From Mytilus californianus (Eukaryota; Mollusca; Bivalvia; Mytilida; Mytilidae), in assembly GCF_021869535.1 (NCBI RefSeq), contig NW_026262701.1, positions 387,501 to 451,500 on the forward strand: a stretch of DNA of 64,000 bases, in the 5' to 3' direction. The translations under genes and the position numbers were made by a program. Below are positions 1 through 12,049 of this stretch, piece after piece (position 1 is the first letter of the stretch; each line of letters opens with the position of its first letter). The notes beneath the pieces are model-generated. The model was not told the origin of the DNA and searched no databases. It worked only from the letters and a program-made list of their open reading frames with translations.

Positions 1-59
1 CCCCTCTATTATTCTCTTTATATATTAATGACCATACAGATTTTTCTTTATCCTGAAAT

Positions 60-345
60 GTGAAAAGTTTGTCCTCGATATATTGCCTTGAAAAATATCT
101 TAATGTCTATTTAAAGCTGTTCATCCTATACTATGTCGATGATACAGTTCTGATGTCAGAAACACAGGAAGACCTTCAACTGCAATTAAAATACTTCAGT
201 GAATATTGTGGTACTTGGAAACTTAAAGTCAAAACATCTAAAACTAAAGTTTTAATTTTTATAAAAAGGAAGACTGCTTAATAATATCCAGTTCATTTAT
301 AAGGAAAATTAACTTGAAATTCTGAAAGAATTCAACTACCTTGGA
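60..345 (+). pseudogene. LINE reverse-transcriptase fragment (palm, YVDD box)
   Basis: The frame from 60 reads ...LFILYYVDDTVLMSET..., with the YVDD catalytic box of non-LTR reverse transcriptases, followed by the thumb-side K-rich stretch (KLKVKTSKTKVLIF). A stop at 279-281 ends the open frame. The next frame continues with a recognisable EFNYLGLLLTRSGS segment (about 305-345), the usual 'YLG' motif after the palm, after which the tandem array starts. It is a decayed copy with stops and no flanking endonuclease. Clade not assigned. Confidence 0.8.
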
Positions 346-1680
346 CTGTTGTTAACTAGGTCTGGATCAACTACCCTGGACTGTTGATGACTAGATCTGG
401 ATCAACTATCTTAGGCTATTGATAACTAGACCTGGATCAACTACCTTGGACTGTTGTTAACTAGATCTGAATCAACTACTTTGGACTGTTGTTAACTAGA
501 TCTTGATCAACTACCTTGGACTGTTGAAAACTAGATCTGGATCAACTACCTTGGACTGTTGATAACTAGATCCGGATCAACTATCTTGGACTGTTGTTAA
601 CTAGATCTGGATCAACTACCTTGGACTGTTGTTAACTAGATCTGGATCAACTACCTTGGACTGTTGTTAACTAGATCTGGATCAACTACCTTGAACTGTT
701 GTTAACTAGATCTGGATCAACTACCTTGGACTGTTGATAACTAGATCTGGATCAACTACCTTGGACTGTTGTTAACTAGATCTGGATCAACTACCTTGAA
801 CTGTTGTTAACTAGATCTGGATCAACTACCTTGGATTGTTGATAACTAGATCCGGATCAACTACCTTGGACTATTGTTGACTAGATCTGGATCAACTACC
901 TTGGACTGTTGTTAACTAGATCTGGATCAACTACCTTGGACTGTTGGTAACTAGATCTGGATCAACTATTTTGGACTGTTGTTAACTAGATCTGGATCAG
1001 CTACCTTGAACTGTTGATAACTAGATCTGGATCAACTACCTTGGATTGTTGTTAACTAGATCCGGATCAACTACCTTGGACTGTTGATAACTAGATTTTG
1101 ATCAACTATCTTGGACTGTTGATAACTATATAGCTAGATCTGGATCAACTACCTTGGACTGTTGTTAACTAGATCCGGATCAACTACCTTGGACTGTTGA
1201 TAACTAGATCTGGATCAACTACCTTGGACTGTTGATAACTATATAGCTAGATCTGGATCAACTACCTTGGACTGTTGTTAACTAGATCTGGATCAACTAC
1301 CTTGGACTGTTGATAACTAGATCCGGATCAACTACCTTGGACTGTTGTTAACTAGATCTGGATCAACTACCTTTGACTGTTGATAACTAGATCCGGATCA
1401 ACTACCTTGGACTGTTGTTAACTAGATCTGGATCAACTACCTTGGACTGTTGTTAACTAGATCTGGATCAACTACCTTTGACTGTTGATAACTAGATCCG
1501 GATCAACTACCTTGGACTGTTGTTAACTAGATCTGGATCAACTACCTTGGACTGTTGTTAACTAGATCTAGATCAACTACCTTGGACTGTTGATAACTAG
1601 ATCCGGATCAACTACCTTGGACTGTTGTTGACTAGATCTGGATCAACTACTTTGGACTGTTGTTAATTGGATCCGGATCT
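325..1680 (+). repeat. 35-bp minisatellite derived from RT codons
   Basis: About 38 head-to-tail copies of a unit close to 35 bp, built around 'ctagatctggatcaactacc' plus 'ttggactgttgttaa'. The first unit is the RT codon run for YLGLLLTRSGS, so the array grew inside a LINE remnant. Common variants are gttgataac/gttgttaac and agatctgg/agatccgg. Two units (around 1081-1255) carry an extra 'tatatagctag', which points to higher-order duplication. Confidence 0.95.
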
Positions 1681-1905
1681 TTCAATAAAGCAAAGAAAAA
1701 AAGCAACAAAAGCTATGTACAGTGTAACTGAAAAGGGGAGACAGTGTTATTTATCTGTATGATTTGTTTGATAAACTGGTGAAGCCAGGTTTTTATACGG
1801 ATGTGAAGTCTTTTGGTTTGGAAAAATGTCATTATTGAACAATTTAACCTAAAATTCTTAAAGCATTTGTGACATTTAAAGAGATGACCCTAAGCATGAT
1901 AGTGT
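1681..1905 (+). pseudogene. LINE RT fragment, continuation after the minisatellite
   Basis: Directly after the last unit the text resumes LINE coding sequence: GSFNKAKKK, then in shifted frames LYDLFDKLVKP, FLYGCEVFWFGK, IEQFNLKFLKHL and SMIVYGE. These are the segments expected C-terminal to the YLG motif in non-LTR RTs, in the right order but broken by frameshifts and stops. The 60-345 and 1681-1905 pieces are thus two halves of one element split by the array. Confidence 0.7.
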
Positions 1906-2699
1906 ATGGTGAAACCGGACGATAACCATTTGGAATTGGAAATAAGCTTTCTAGATTTTGATATTTCAGTTTCACACGGGACACTCTATAAAAAAATTAC
2001 GACAAAAGGCAAGATTATTCGTTCCTTGTTTGTTTATTTTTCCCTTTTTGGACGGAGATGTTCCTTTGGCCCCTTCTTACGTTTTGTATATTTTATAACT
2101 TGTTCGCTATGCCCGTGTATGTAGTCGCGTTCTGGATTTCAATGAATGTAATTTATGTATAACTGATAAATTATTAAGTCAGGGATTTTGTTACCGCAAA
2201 TTGATTAAAACCTTTACAAAATTCTTTCATAGATACAAAGCTTTTGATGGAAGTTTGACTGTACCTGTAGAATTCTTATTAATGACGGGATATCACATCC
2301 CAATTATTACGGTGATGCTGTTTAAAAGGCCCGTACATTTTGATACGATCCATGTAAACTAATTGACCCTTAGTATCAACGTATTCTTAAATCATAAAAT
2401 GTTATTAATTTGACACAGTAATAAAATCTGTAAATATTGTTTTATTGATACTAACATTGATTTTGTTTTTGAAAAATTAAAACATTCCTTAATTTATATT
2501 GCTATATATGAACAGATATGAGAACAAAGTATCCTACACCCTGTCGATACTGTTTACTGTAGTTTGGCATTGCACAACGTTATGCCTTTCTCAGACTGTT
2601 TATGACGTCTTTTTCACTAAATCCGTTGGATGTGTTCTAAATGATACTTTAGTCTGGGAGAACATGATTTATGTATTAATTGGAATTGGCTTTTAACTA
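1906..2699. other. No gene seen
   Basis: AT-rich sequence with only short chance ORFs. The stretch near 2600-2650 ('gacgtctttttcactaaat') resembles part of repeat family B described at 21170. Confidence 0.5.
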
Positions 2700-3185
2700 G
2701 CTTTCAGTAACTGCTAGTACTCATATTTCGGTGATGTGTGCCTATTGTTTTTATGTTAGTTGTGTTTGTGCTTTGTACCGATCTTTTGAGTGAAGCCCAT
2801 TTCTCCTGATTATTACAGTTTGTTCTTATAATGTGCTGATATACCCCTGTTCCATGTTAGGGGAGGGTTAAGTGATCACAAACATGTTTAACGCACCACA
2901 TTCGTTATGTGCCTATCCCAAGTCGGGGGCATGTAAGTCAGTGGTTGTCGTTGGTTCATGTCTGTCATATTTGATTTTTTGTAAAAAAAATTGTTATAAA
3001 CTAGGCCGTTAGTTTTCTCGTTTGAATTGTTTCACATTTTTCACGTCGGAGGCCTTTTATAGCTGACATTACGGCATTGGTTTTCCTCATTATTGAAGTC
3101 CGTACGGTTGCCTATAATTGCTTACATCCACTTCATTCGAACACTGGTGGATGGTTGTCTTATTGGCAATCATATCACATCTTAT
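2700..3185 (+). repeat. Dispersed repeat family A
   Basis: Long copy of a family found about ten times in the window. Recognisable blocks are 'cctatcccaagtcgggggca', 'ggccgttagttttctcgttt', 'tttatagctgac' and the end 'ttgtcttattggcaatcat'. No coding capacity. It is common in mussel sequence as far as I recognise it; its class is unknown to me. Confidence 0.7.
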
Positions 3186-3479
3186 TTGTATTTTAACTCT
3201 AGAATGATATCATATTGGTGCAGATTGCTTGTAAATGAAAATAAGTTATCATCCATTTCATAGGTGCGTGAGGACAGAATCCTGCCTTTCCTTTTTAGAG
3301 ACAGATATTTCTATAAGAAGTATATACACAATTTCATTTGTGTTCATTTTGTTGTAAATTCTACCTTGCTGATAATTTTAGCTGTTCAAGTTTCTCTTTA
3401 TCTATTACATTCTTAAGATGTTAGTAAAAAAAGACGCAAAAATTTACAAAAATCGGACATTGGAAGGGCAATAATTTCT

Positions 3480-3584
3480 GTAAGGGACCGGTCATCAGTT
3501 GTAACCTGAAAGGGGGATAGAAGGAAATTAAAGGGAAGGGGTTTGAAAAATTTCAGAATGGAAAGGAGTGTGTGTGTGTTTTTT

Positions 3585-3616
<32 letters not shown>
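3480..3616 (+). repeat. Partial GGGACCGG-ended element and homopolymer runs
   Basis: 'taagggaccggtcatcag' at about 3482 matches the outer end of the 4.1-kb element at 33457. It is followed by purine-rich sequence, a (GT) run, T(16) and G(19 or so). No matching right end is seen, so it is a solo terminus or a decayed copy. Confidence 0.5.
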
Positions 3617-3617
<1 letters not shown>

Positions 3618-4261
3618 ACATAAAATCGACCAAAATGATGATCGCGCTCACTCCGTTCGCCGGTATGTTTTTTGGAATTACGCTACCCTTCAAAACATTC
3701 CGAATCGGCCCAAGTGGAAGGTAATTGTATGTTAAGAGGCACACTTCGGGGAGTACTCTGTGATCACTCTTCAATAATAACGATCTACAGTAGGTTGAAA
3801 CAGACAAGAAGAATTATTATGAAAACATTATGATATAAAACGAAATTTGTAAATGAAGACCCGAACACCAGAATTTTACAAAGTAAGCAATTTTTATTGA
3901 ATAGAGAAAAGTGGCCTAACAAATTAAAGAATACAGAAAAAATACAGACCCTCATATACAATAACAAAAAAACTGACAAATCATGCTAGAAAAAAAAAAC
4001 CCTCCTATGAACATTATTTTTATCCATTTCTGAAATAGAATTTTACCATTCCTGCATATTTACAACCTAAATAATGAAAGTAACATGTTTTTCAAGTTAA
4101 AAATAAACTAGTAAGCTTGGAATTAGCAAAAACAACGATGAACGAATTGTAAGACATAAAAGGGATTCTTTTTTGCACACTGCTTGGCTTCTTTGATCTC
4201 AAGTTCACATCAACTAATTGTACATTTGTAATTTTCATTTTCCGCTATTTTTTAATTTGTA

Positions 4262-4501
4262 TATGGTTGCCCAACTTGTGCGGACGACATAGCCTTCTTA
4301 AGCAGCAGCCATCAGGAATTACAATGCATGCTTTCTGTTGCAACTCATCATGCCAGACAGTCTAGAGTAACAATAAATCCTACCAAAACTAAACCTGTCA
4401 TCCTCAACAAACCGAAAAATATAAACAGGTCCGACTTAAACTGGACACTAGGCAATACCCCTGACACAAGGCCTAGATATTTTTACCTTTTAATTGCGTA
4501 A
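4262..4501 (+). pseudogene. LINE RT fragment (CADDIA box)
   Basis: An uninterrupted frame reads YGCPTCADDIAFLSSSHQEL, later TINPTKTKPVIL, and ends at a stop near 4499. ADDIA is the A/F-DD catalytic box and 'NPTKTK' the following conserved block. This LINE lineage differs from the YVDD one at 60. About 79 codons survive, without flanking domains. Confidence 0.75.
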
Positions 4502-5080
4502 GAATTTTTTTTATCAGTCCTTAAATATATTAGATTTTATCCGTGTACAGTGAATCAAAAATATTTTTTTTAGTTATTTGTGGAAAACTTTTAGTGCATA
4601 CTATTTAAGTTTTAATTAACTCCCCACCTGGATAATATCCGTTGAGGAGGTGTTCCATAATTGGAAGGACATACATATATAGAAGAAGTATATATATTAA
4701 TATATGTCTTTTTGTAAGTTATCCTCCTGTGACATAATCTTCAATTTGTTGAAGGCGGTCACTATATTGTAGAAAGAGAAGTAGCCGGAAGTTTTGACAC
4801 ATTTCCTATATTATGTGTTCATCAAAATAAAAGTGTAAAAAATTAAGGACATAACTGGTGTGTGATGCGAAGTTCGAACTTGATCTTGTTATAACTGTTA
4901 ATGATTATTTGAAATTGTTAAAATTTATCAATGAAGATAAAAACATGCAGATAACATGGTCTTCAGTTGTTTTATTGAATACTTTATATTCCTGGTACTC
5001 TTCAGTGCAGATGAAAGGGAAAAAAATATTTGGTAGCAGCAAAAACAACATAAATATCGAAATTTTCAACAAACTTTAAC

Positions 5081-5119
5081 CTGGGACTATTATACTAACA
5101 GTTAGTATAATAGTCCCAG
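5081..5119. repeat. Perfect 39-bp palindrome
   Basis: A 19-bp arm starting 'ctgggactattatac', one central base, then its exact reverse complement. It would form a hairpin with a 1-nt loop. No gene is attached. Confidence 0.95.
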
Positions 5120-6427
5120 CTTTAACATATCGTATACTCTTTTCAAATAATAAGCATTATCAGAGACATATATACACACATGTGTATATGGGTCATTTTC
5201 AAAAAACGTCGAATTTTGAAATTGAAAAAATTATTAAAAGTTACTTATTCAAACAACCCTCTTCATTAGCAATTCAAAACAAACAGTACTTATAGAACAA
5301 CATATTAAAAGATGCAATCTTAATAATGTCATACAAGAATATCTTGAAACATTTTTTGATAGGTGGTACACTATTTTGTCTCTCCTGTTACCATGTTCAA
5401 AAGAAATTTCAGGTTATTAAGAAAAGGTTTAGATAAAATATTAAGCTTGTTTTTCGTAGCCAATTAGATGGTTTTCAAGAGTTTTAACTTCTATATATAT
5501 TCATTCTGTGAAATAATAGAGTATTTGCCAATTTTCCAGGTTGTACTGAAAAATGCCTCTAAAAATTGGTTTTCAAAGGTTATAAAATTACCACCAGTAA
5601 TGCAAGTCTTAGATAGCAATTCATATTGTTCAGCATTTTTGCTCTCTTTAAAAAAAACCTACATCAAGTAAATCCCTCACATGTTAGTTTACTTTTGTCT
5701 TTATTTCATTGGTAACAGGAACGTACGTTAATGATATATCACTATTTATCATATACTTAGCATTAATATGATAGCTTTTGCATATGTGTAATGAACGGAA
5801 GTACACAAGCCATAATTTCCCACCCGGGCTGATAACCCATATCAGGGGCGTCTCGTGCAAAAAACCCATAACAGTGCCTCTCGTGCAAGTTACTTCCGGT
5901 ATTTCCGGTATCGTATGTTTACTTTTCCATTGTGGCGTCAGATATTTTTTATTATGACGTCAAAATTTTACGGGAACTTTTGGGATGTCCAGTAATGGCG
6001 GACAAATAGCGATAAGGTTTATTGGATCCAGTGGTAAATCTGTTTGTACAGAACCAGCTGTTATTGAAAAAAAGATGTTAAAATGGCTAAATCCGATGAT
6101 ATAGATTTTTAAAATGATGCTAGTTTACTTGCTAATAAATGCCATTGACAATTATGAATCATCTCATATAGTACAACATGTAGTAATAATGATCATAAAA
6201 CTGTAAATACTTCCTCCATGCTTCCAGCTTCCAAATTTTTAATGTTTCAAAATGCCTCTATAGGAAATGGTACCTTAATATATATGGAGGTAGTGATGCT
6301 ATTGTTGGACAATTATAGTGTATTTGTTGGATTCATGATTTAACTTCTTTAAAAAGTTTTTGACTGTTTTAGTTACTTCATTTGTTTATTTGCCTTACAT
6401 AAAACAATTGTCGGAAGTATATGATAA
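5120..6427. other. No gene seen
   Basis: AT-rich. 5815-5900 ('cccatatcaggggcg...') shares short blocks with the palindrome at 6428. No coding signal on either strand. Confidence 0.5.
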
Positions 6428-6569
6428 AGAGATTAATACATGGCCTTTTCCATATCGGCCCGGATATCATCCCTCGACCCATATCAGCACCTCGACTACG
6501 TCTCGGGCTGATATGGGGGTCTCGGGATGATACCCAGGCCGATATGGAAAAGGCCATGTATTAATCTCT
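6428..6569. repeat. 142-bp imperfect palindrome (fold-back)
   Basis: Left arm begins 'agagattaatacatggcctt' and right arm ends with its reverse complement. Arms are about 65 bp with small mismatches around the centre (6493-6504). The inner part contains 'ccatatcagcacctcg' / 'cgggctgatatgg'. It looks like a fold-back MITE. No clear target duplication was identified. Confidence 0.9.
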
Positions 6570-9388
6570 ATATAAAGTTCTATCCTGTTACCAATATCAG
6601 TATTGCACCTGCAAATGCTAAATTGGGAAGATTAAGACGTTATAACCTTAAGACGAGTTTAAACAACGAAATATTTCATTATGTTTGCAACTATATGTTA
6701 TGATAAACATTTTAAAGACGTTTCTGTCTACAATTGTCTATCCTGTTACTGTAACCATAGCAACCATAGTAACAGGATAGACAAATTTCTTCATTTTTGA
6801 ATGCTGTTGTGAAATAACTACTCCCTTTGGTGAAGTGATAATGTTCTGTAGTGATCTTGGTTTCCAACACGTAATGGAACTTTTTACAAGTAAATTTTTG
6901 GTGTAATTAATCAACATGTTGGTAACAGCATAGACATGAAAAAAAAGTACCCTCTATTTTTTTTCACTAAAAGTCTTGAAATTTTTTTTACTCTTCACTG
7001 TGGTTCAAGAAACGTGCTGCGTTAAATGTTAAGGTTACTTTGCACTTTTGAAATCAAAACTGACCAATTCAATATTCATAGGGAGGACAATTTAACGCCT
7101 GATTTAAGTAGCGGTAACAGGATGGACATGAACTTCATGTACGCTGATTGAACTTAGTTTGTAGATAAAATGTTATATATAATATTAAAGAAGCTACGAT
7201 TTTTCGTTAGAGTTATTATTAACGTTCTTAAAAAGTCCCTTTTGCAGACATCACGGCGATTAGAAAATTGGAAAAAAATCATTTGAAGTGTGTTACTCTG
7301 ACACTGTACGCACACAAATTACCCCAAAATCGGACTTAAATACATTTTAATCTTATCAAAACAGATGTAAATCGTGTTTATTATTAATCCTACAAGCTTT
7401 CATTTAAACAATTCCAACTGAAATTTCAATTAGAAATAAATATTTTAGCATGCGGGGTGTACTGAAAATTCGACATTTTTTTAAAATGACCCATACATGT
7501 CTCTGGCATTATACATTAAGACAACAAAATGAAATAAAAATCAGAGCGAACGGACGCAGGACAAACAGTTATAAGGACGAACGGACCCAGGGTGAACGCG
7601 TATCAAGGCGAACGGACCCGGATTCTCTCTCTCTTCTCTTCTCTTAATTAAATATTCGGTTAATAGATATCCCATAAAATCCCCCGGTCAAACGCGCCTT
7701 TCAAGGGAGACAAAGCAATAATAACAATAGATGTATTTCGGCAGTTTTAGTACATTTGTACTTTAAAAAAAAGTACCGATGACTCCAAGCAACAGAGATG
7801 TGCAGTTGTTATTTCAAAAATCGAAATTTGTAAAAGTTGAACATGACATTATTTCTATAAATGGTATTCCTAGTTACAGTTACTGTTATATATCGGTTTA
7901 TAAGTTATAGTGTGATTAACAGAAAGGTGTAATATTTATTAATAGATTATTTATATATATAAATATATGACGAGGCCAGGTGTTATATTTTCCAGAAAAT
8001 CCTAAAGACAAGTACTTCAACTGACAAAAATAACTCCTTAGGTAAGTATTTTTAACGAGCTATTTACGTTTTGTATCTGTCTCATTTTTGACATATTTCA
8101 TCCAACTCCTTAGACTTTACCCAAGTTCAAACCCAGGATATGAGTCTCTGTTCCTGCATATTTGGCCACAGGGGCTTGTTCAGACATTAACCAGTAACTG
8201 GTCCTGGTAACCATAGAGCAAAATTGGCACACTATAAAGCTGAGTATACAGATTTTCGTCATTTATTTCATTTTCGTCATTGATTTCAGATTAATGTGTG
8301 GTGTTTAACCTTACTCTTGGTAACCCTTTTTCTGGTAAAAAAAAATATTTTCAACAGGAGTTTCATTTAAAAAAAAATATTTGAGAAAACTACGAATTTC
8401 TGACGGTAACCGGTACCGGACTTGTACAAGCATGTTAAGTTTAAAATAAAAATAACAAGATTTAGGTTGTCATTCCATAGGTGTATAAACACATCTATGC
8501 ATTCCAAGTTTTGTCTAGATGTATCAAAATGAAATAATCTTATAATATTTATGATAAAAAGTTAGTTCTGCTAAAAATGTAAAAGGGGAAGTGTGTGATA
8601 AGACCAAATGGCTCTATGTTTAAAGCCCAGTACACTACTACTGTGGGAAATCAATTGTCCAAATATTACCTCCCTTGTAAACACTGAACACTTGATCATT
8701 ACAATGTTTGTTCTGTTTTAGCAATGACGCTATCAATTATAGATTCAGAAGAAAACATTCCATTAAATAGATATAATAGAAATGTATTGAAATAAAAACA
8801 AAATTTCCATATAATGTTATCCCTCCTTAAATGCATACGATGAGTACAGCAAGCTATATAGGGCTTTGTGTATAGTTGGTTTAGAACTAGTCAATTATCA
8901 AGCCTTAAAGGCAAGTAATGTATAATGTTTTCAAATATAGGCCCTCCATTACATGTTTTTTAACACGTACATGCAACAACTCACAAAATTCAGTTATTTC
9001 AATTTAAATTCTAATGCAATTAGTTTGTATCTATGGTTCTGATTGGATGACAGTAAGCGTAAAATTCTCTATCTCTTTGTCTGTAACTAAGGAAGCCGAC
9101 ATTTTGAATTCCGGAATGTATTGACATGTAATTTTTCCAATAATAAGCAAAAAAAACTTAAATTTTGCACCTACAAATTTTCTTTTTATCAAATTTTATT
9201 CCATTCTGAAGCTGACAAGTAGCCAGAAAACGTCCGGTGTTTACGTTTGATGCCGGAAGTTTACCTATGACGTCACATAGTTTATGCTCCAAAGAAGATA
9301 ACATCATTTCGCGGAATTTTTGTTTAATGAAAATTTTACACTGAAATAATGACTAAAATTCAACGATTTGTTTATTTTGCATTAGAAT
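6570..9388. other. No gene seen
   Basis: AT-rich intergenic DNA. The only local structure is 7546-7622, where 'gcgaacgga' / 'acgaacggaccc' recurs three times before a CT-rich run. Short ORFs show no family resemblance. Confidence 0.5.
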
Positions 9389-9550
9389 AGAGATAACTGT
9401 ATTGTATTTCAAGCTTTGCGGACGTCCATCGGTAGTTTTACTGTCGCAAATTGAGTTTACCTGGCGACGCTATGTCAGGTAAACTCAATTTGCGACAGTA
9501 ATCCTACCGATGGACGTCTGCAAAGCTTCAAATACAATACAGTTATCTCT
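9389..9550. repeat. 162-bp palindrome (fold-back)
   Basis: Left arm 'agagataactgtattgtatt...' (9389-about 9463) pairs with the right arm ending '...acagttatctct' (about 9475-9550). The inner arms read 'actgtcgcaaattgag' / 'ctcaatttgcgacagt'. The spacer is about 11 bp. Few mismatches, so it is young or maintained. Confidence 0.93.
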
Positions 9551-10119
9551 TAATTGTATTGCACTTTTATTCCTCAGATTTTTATAGTAGAGAGGAATGG
9601 AATCTCTTTATTTCGTGTATTATTGGAGGTTTATTTATGTCATGAAGTCATGCCAATTATGTAATGAAGCCTTGCCCATTTGACATCTTTTTATGCAACT
9701 ATAGCTAATCAGCATAGAAATGATGAAAATATTGAGTTTTTGTTTTGGTGCTGAAATTGTGTATCCTTACAATGAGTTGTGTCGAATTAGAACTGTCGGA
9801 AACTCAAACATAAACGATCTGATAAAGGTTCACGTCAGGTTATTATGTTTTATTACAATTCTCAAAATTTTAACATAAATTTGGAAGCAAGTATGGTATA
9901 CCTTCAAAAGTAAAATAGATTTTTTTTTTGTACAACTAACATCATATTTTCCTAGATTCACTGTTTTGTAAGTCTCGCTTTTATTCCAGGATTTCCCTTA
10001 TGATATGTACTGACCTGACACTTGAAATGGTCGATTATATGAACTAAATACCTAAGAAGGGCATTAAAAATCGCAGAATATTAAATACTAAAAACTTATG
10101 TAAATGACAATTTTTATGA

Positions 10120-10405
10120 TGTGTACATGTATAAGAGATCACATATGACATGTATATGAGAACATATATATGACATGTACATGTATAAGAGAACATATAT
10201 GACATGTATGAGGGAACACATATGACATGTACATGTATAAGATAACACACGTGGCATGCACATATATAAGAGAACATACATGTATATGATATGTACAAGT
10301 ATAAGAGAACACATATAACATGTACATGTATAAGAGAATATATATGACATGTACATGTATAAGAGAACACATATGCCATGTAAATGTATAAGAGAACATA
10401 TATGA
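10120..10405 (+). repeat. 29-30-bp minisatellite, block 1
   Basis: Copies of 'gacatgtacatgtataagag' plus 'aacacatat'. The long minus-strand ORFs across it (repeated Cys/Ser/Leu/Ile/His/Val peptides) result from stop-free units and are not genes. Confidence 0.95.
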
Positions 10406-10663
10406 GGCCAAAAAAAAATATTTTTCTGTTTAAGGTTGCATCATTTAAAAAAAATAGGGTAGGTAGGTCGGTATTTTCATTTTATTTTCATTTTTCTTTT
10501 TTTTTTTTGCGACATGATTTTGAGTGTTTATTTCATCACATGAGTCACAAGTTTCTTAAAACAGCTGTCATATTCACGATTGTGAACATTTAGATGTATC
10601 AGGCAATTGATTTATTTTATTGGCAACTCTAACGTCGCTTTTGACATATATTTTTTTTTGGCA

Positions 10664-11050
10664 TGACATGTACATGTATAAGAGAACACATATGACATGT
10701 ACATGTATATAATAGATCACATATGACATGTACATGTATAAGTGAACACATATGACATGTACATGTATAAGAGAACACATATGACATGTACACATGTATA
10801 AGAGAACACACATGACATGTACATGAATAAGAGAACACATGACATGTACATGTATAAGAGAACACATATGACATGTACATGTATAAGAGAACACATATGA
10901 CATGTAATGTGTAAGAGAACACATATGACATGTACATGTATAAGAGAACACATATAACATGTACATGTATAAGAGAACATATATGACATGTACATGTATA
11001 AGAGAACACATATAACATGTATATGTATAAGAGAACATATATGACATGTA
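10664..11050 (+). repeat. 29-30-bp minisatellite, block 2
   Basis: Same unit as 10120-10405, about 13 copies, separated from block 1 by about 260 bp of unrelated AT-rich sequence. This fits one array split by an insertion, or a jump of the array. Confidence 0.95.
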
Positions 11051-12049
11051 AAAGGGATGCATTACTTGATTATGTTTTCTTGTATTGAAAATATTATGTA
11101 AATTATAAAAAGTTGGCAGTATGGGATAGATTTATCTCCTTTAGTCATTCAGATTTATTACTTTTTACTTACTTAAGGAGGCTCGATGGTACAAAAATTT
11201 AAACATTTTTTTTTTCATTACAAATTTTATTTATTACACTATTAGTTGTTACTTTATGTTATGGTACAAAAATCAACCAAAAAAATCAATTCCTTTGGCC
11301 CCAGATGACTATTAAAATGTTTATATCATTGAAAAATCTCCAAATTATCTCCTATTTGGTGCAAAAATGCCATTTGTTTGCATTAAAATTAAATATCTTT
11401 TTTAACTCATCGATGACCTATATTTTTTATTATTTTTTTTCAATAAGCTGTTCTTTAACTAAACAATTGTAAAATTTCAGCGATTTCTGTAATATAGTTC
11501 TTTTTATACGACCGCAAAAATTAAAATTTTTTTGGTCGTATATTGGTATGACGTTGGCGGCGTCGTCGTCGTCCGAAGACACATTGGTTTTCGCACTCTA
11601 ACTTTAGTTTAAGTGAATGGATCTCCGTGAAATTTTACCATAAGGTTCAATACCACAAAAGGAAGGTTGGGATTGATTTTGGGGGTTATGGTACCAACAG
11701 TTAAGGAAAAAGGGGCCAAAAATAAGCATTTTTGTAACTTCCAGACATAACTTGTGTGTTAGTGTATGGATCTCTCTGACATTGTACCACAAGGTTCCAT
11801 ATCACAAAAGGGATGCTGGGATTGATTTTGGGGGTAATTGCCTCAAAATTTAAGGAATTAGGGGCCAAAAAAGGGACAAAAAACAAGCATTTTTCTAGTT
11901 TCATGATAATAACTTGTGTGTAAGTGTATGGATCTTTCTGAAATTGAACTACAAGGTTCCATATCACAAAGGGAAAGCTGGAATTGAGTTTGGGGTAATT
12001 GCCCAAAACGTTTCGGAATAAGGGGCCAAAAAGGGGCCAAAAATAGCAT

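Noticed and set aside
325..1680. CRISPR-like regular repeats
   Set aside because: Contiguous units without unique spacers, in animal DNA.
10044..11062. Minus-strand Cys-rich repeat ORFs
   Set aside because: Translation of the 29-bp array; stop-free units in all frames.
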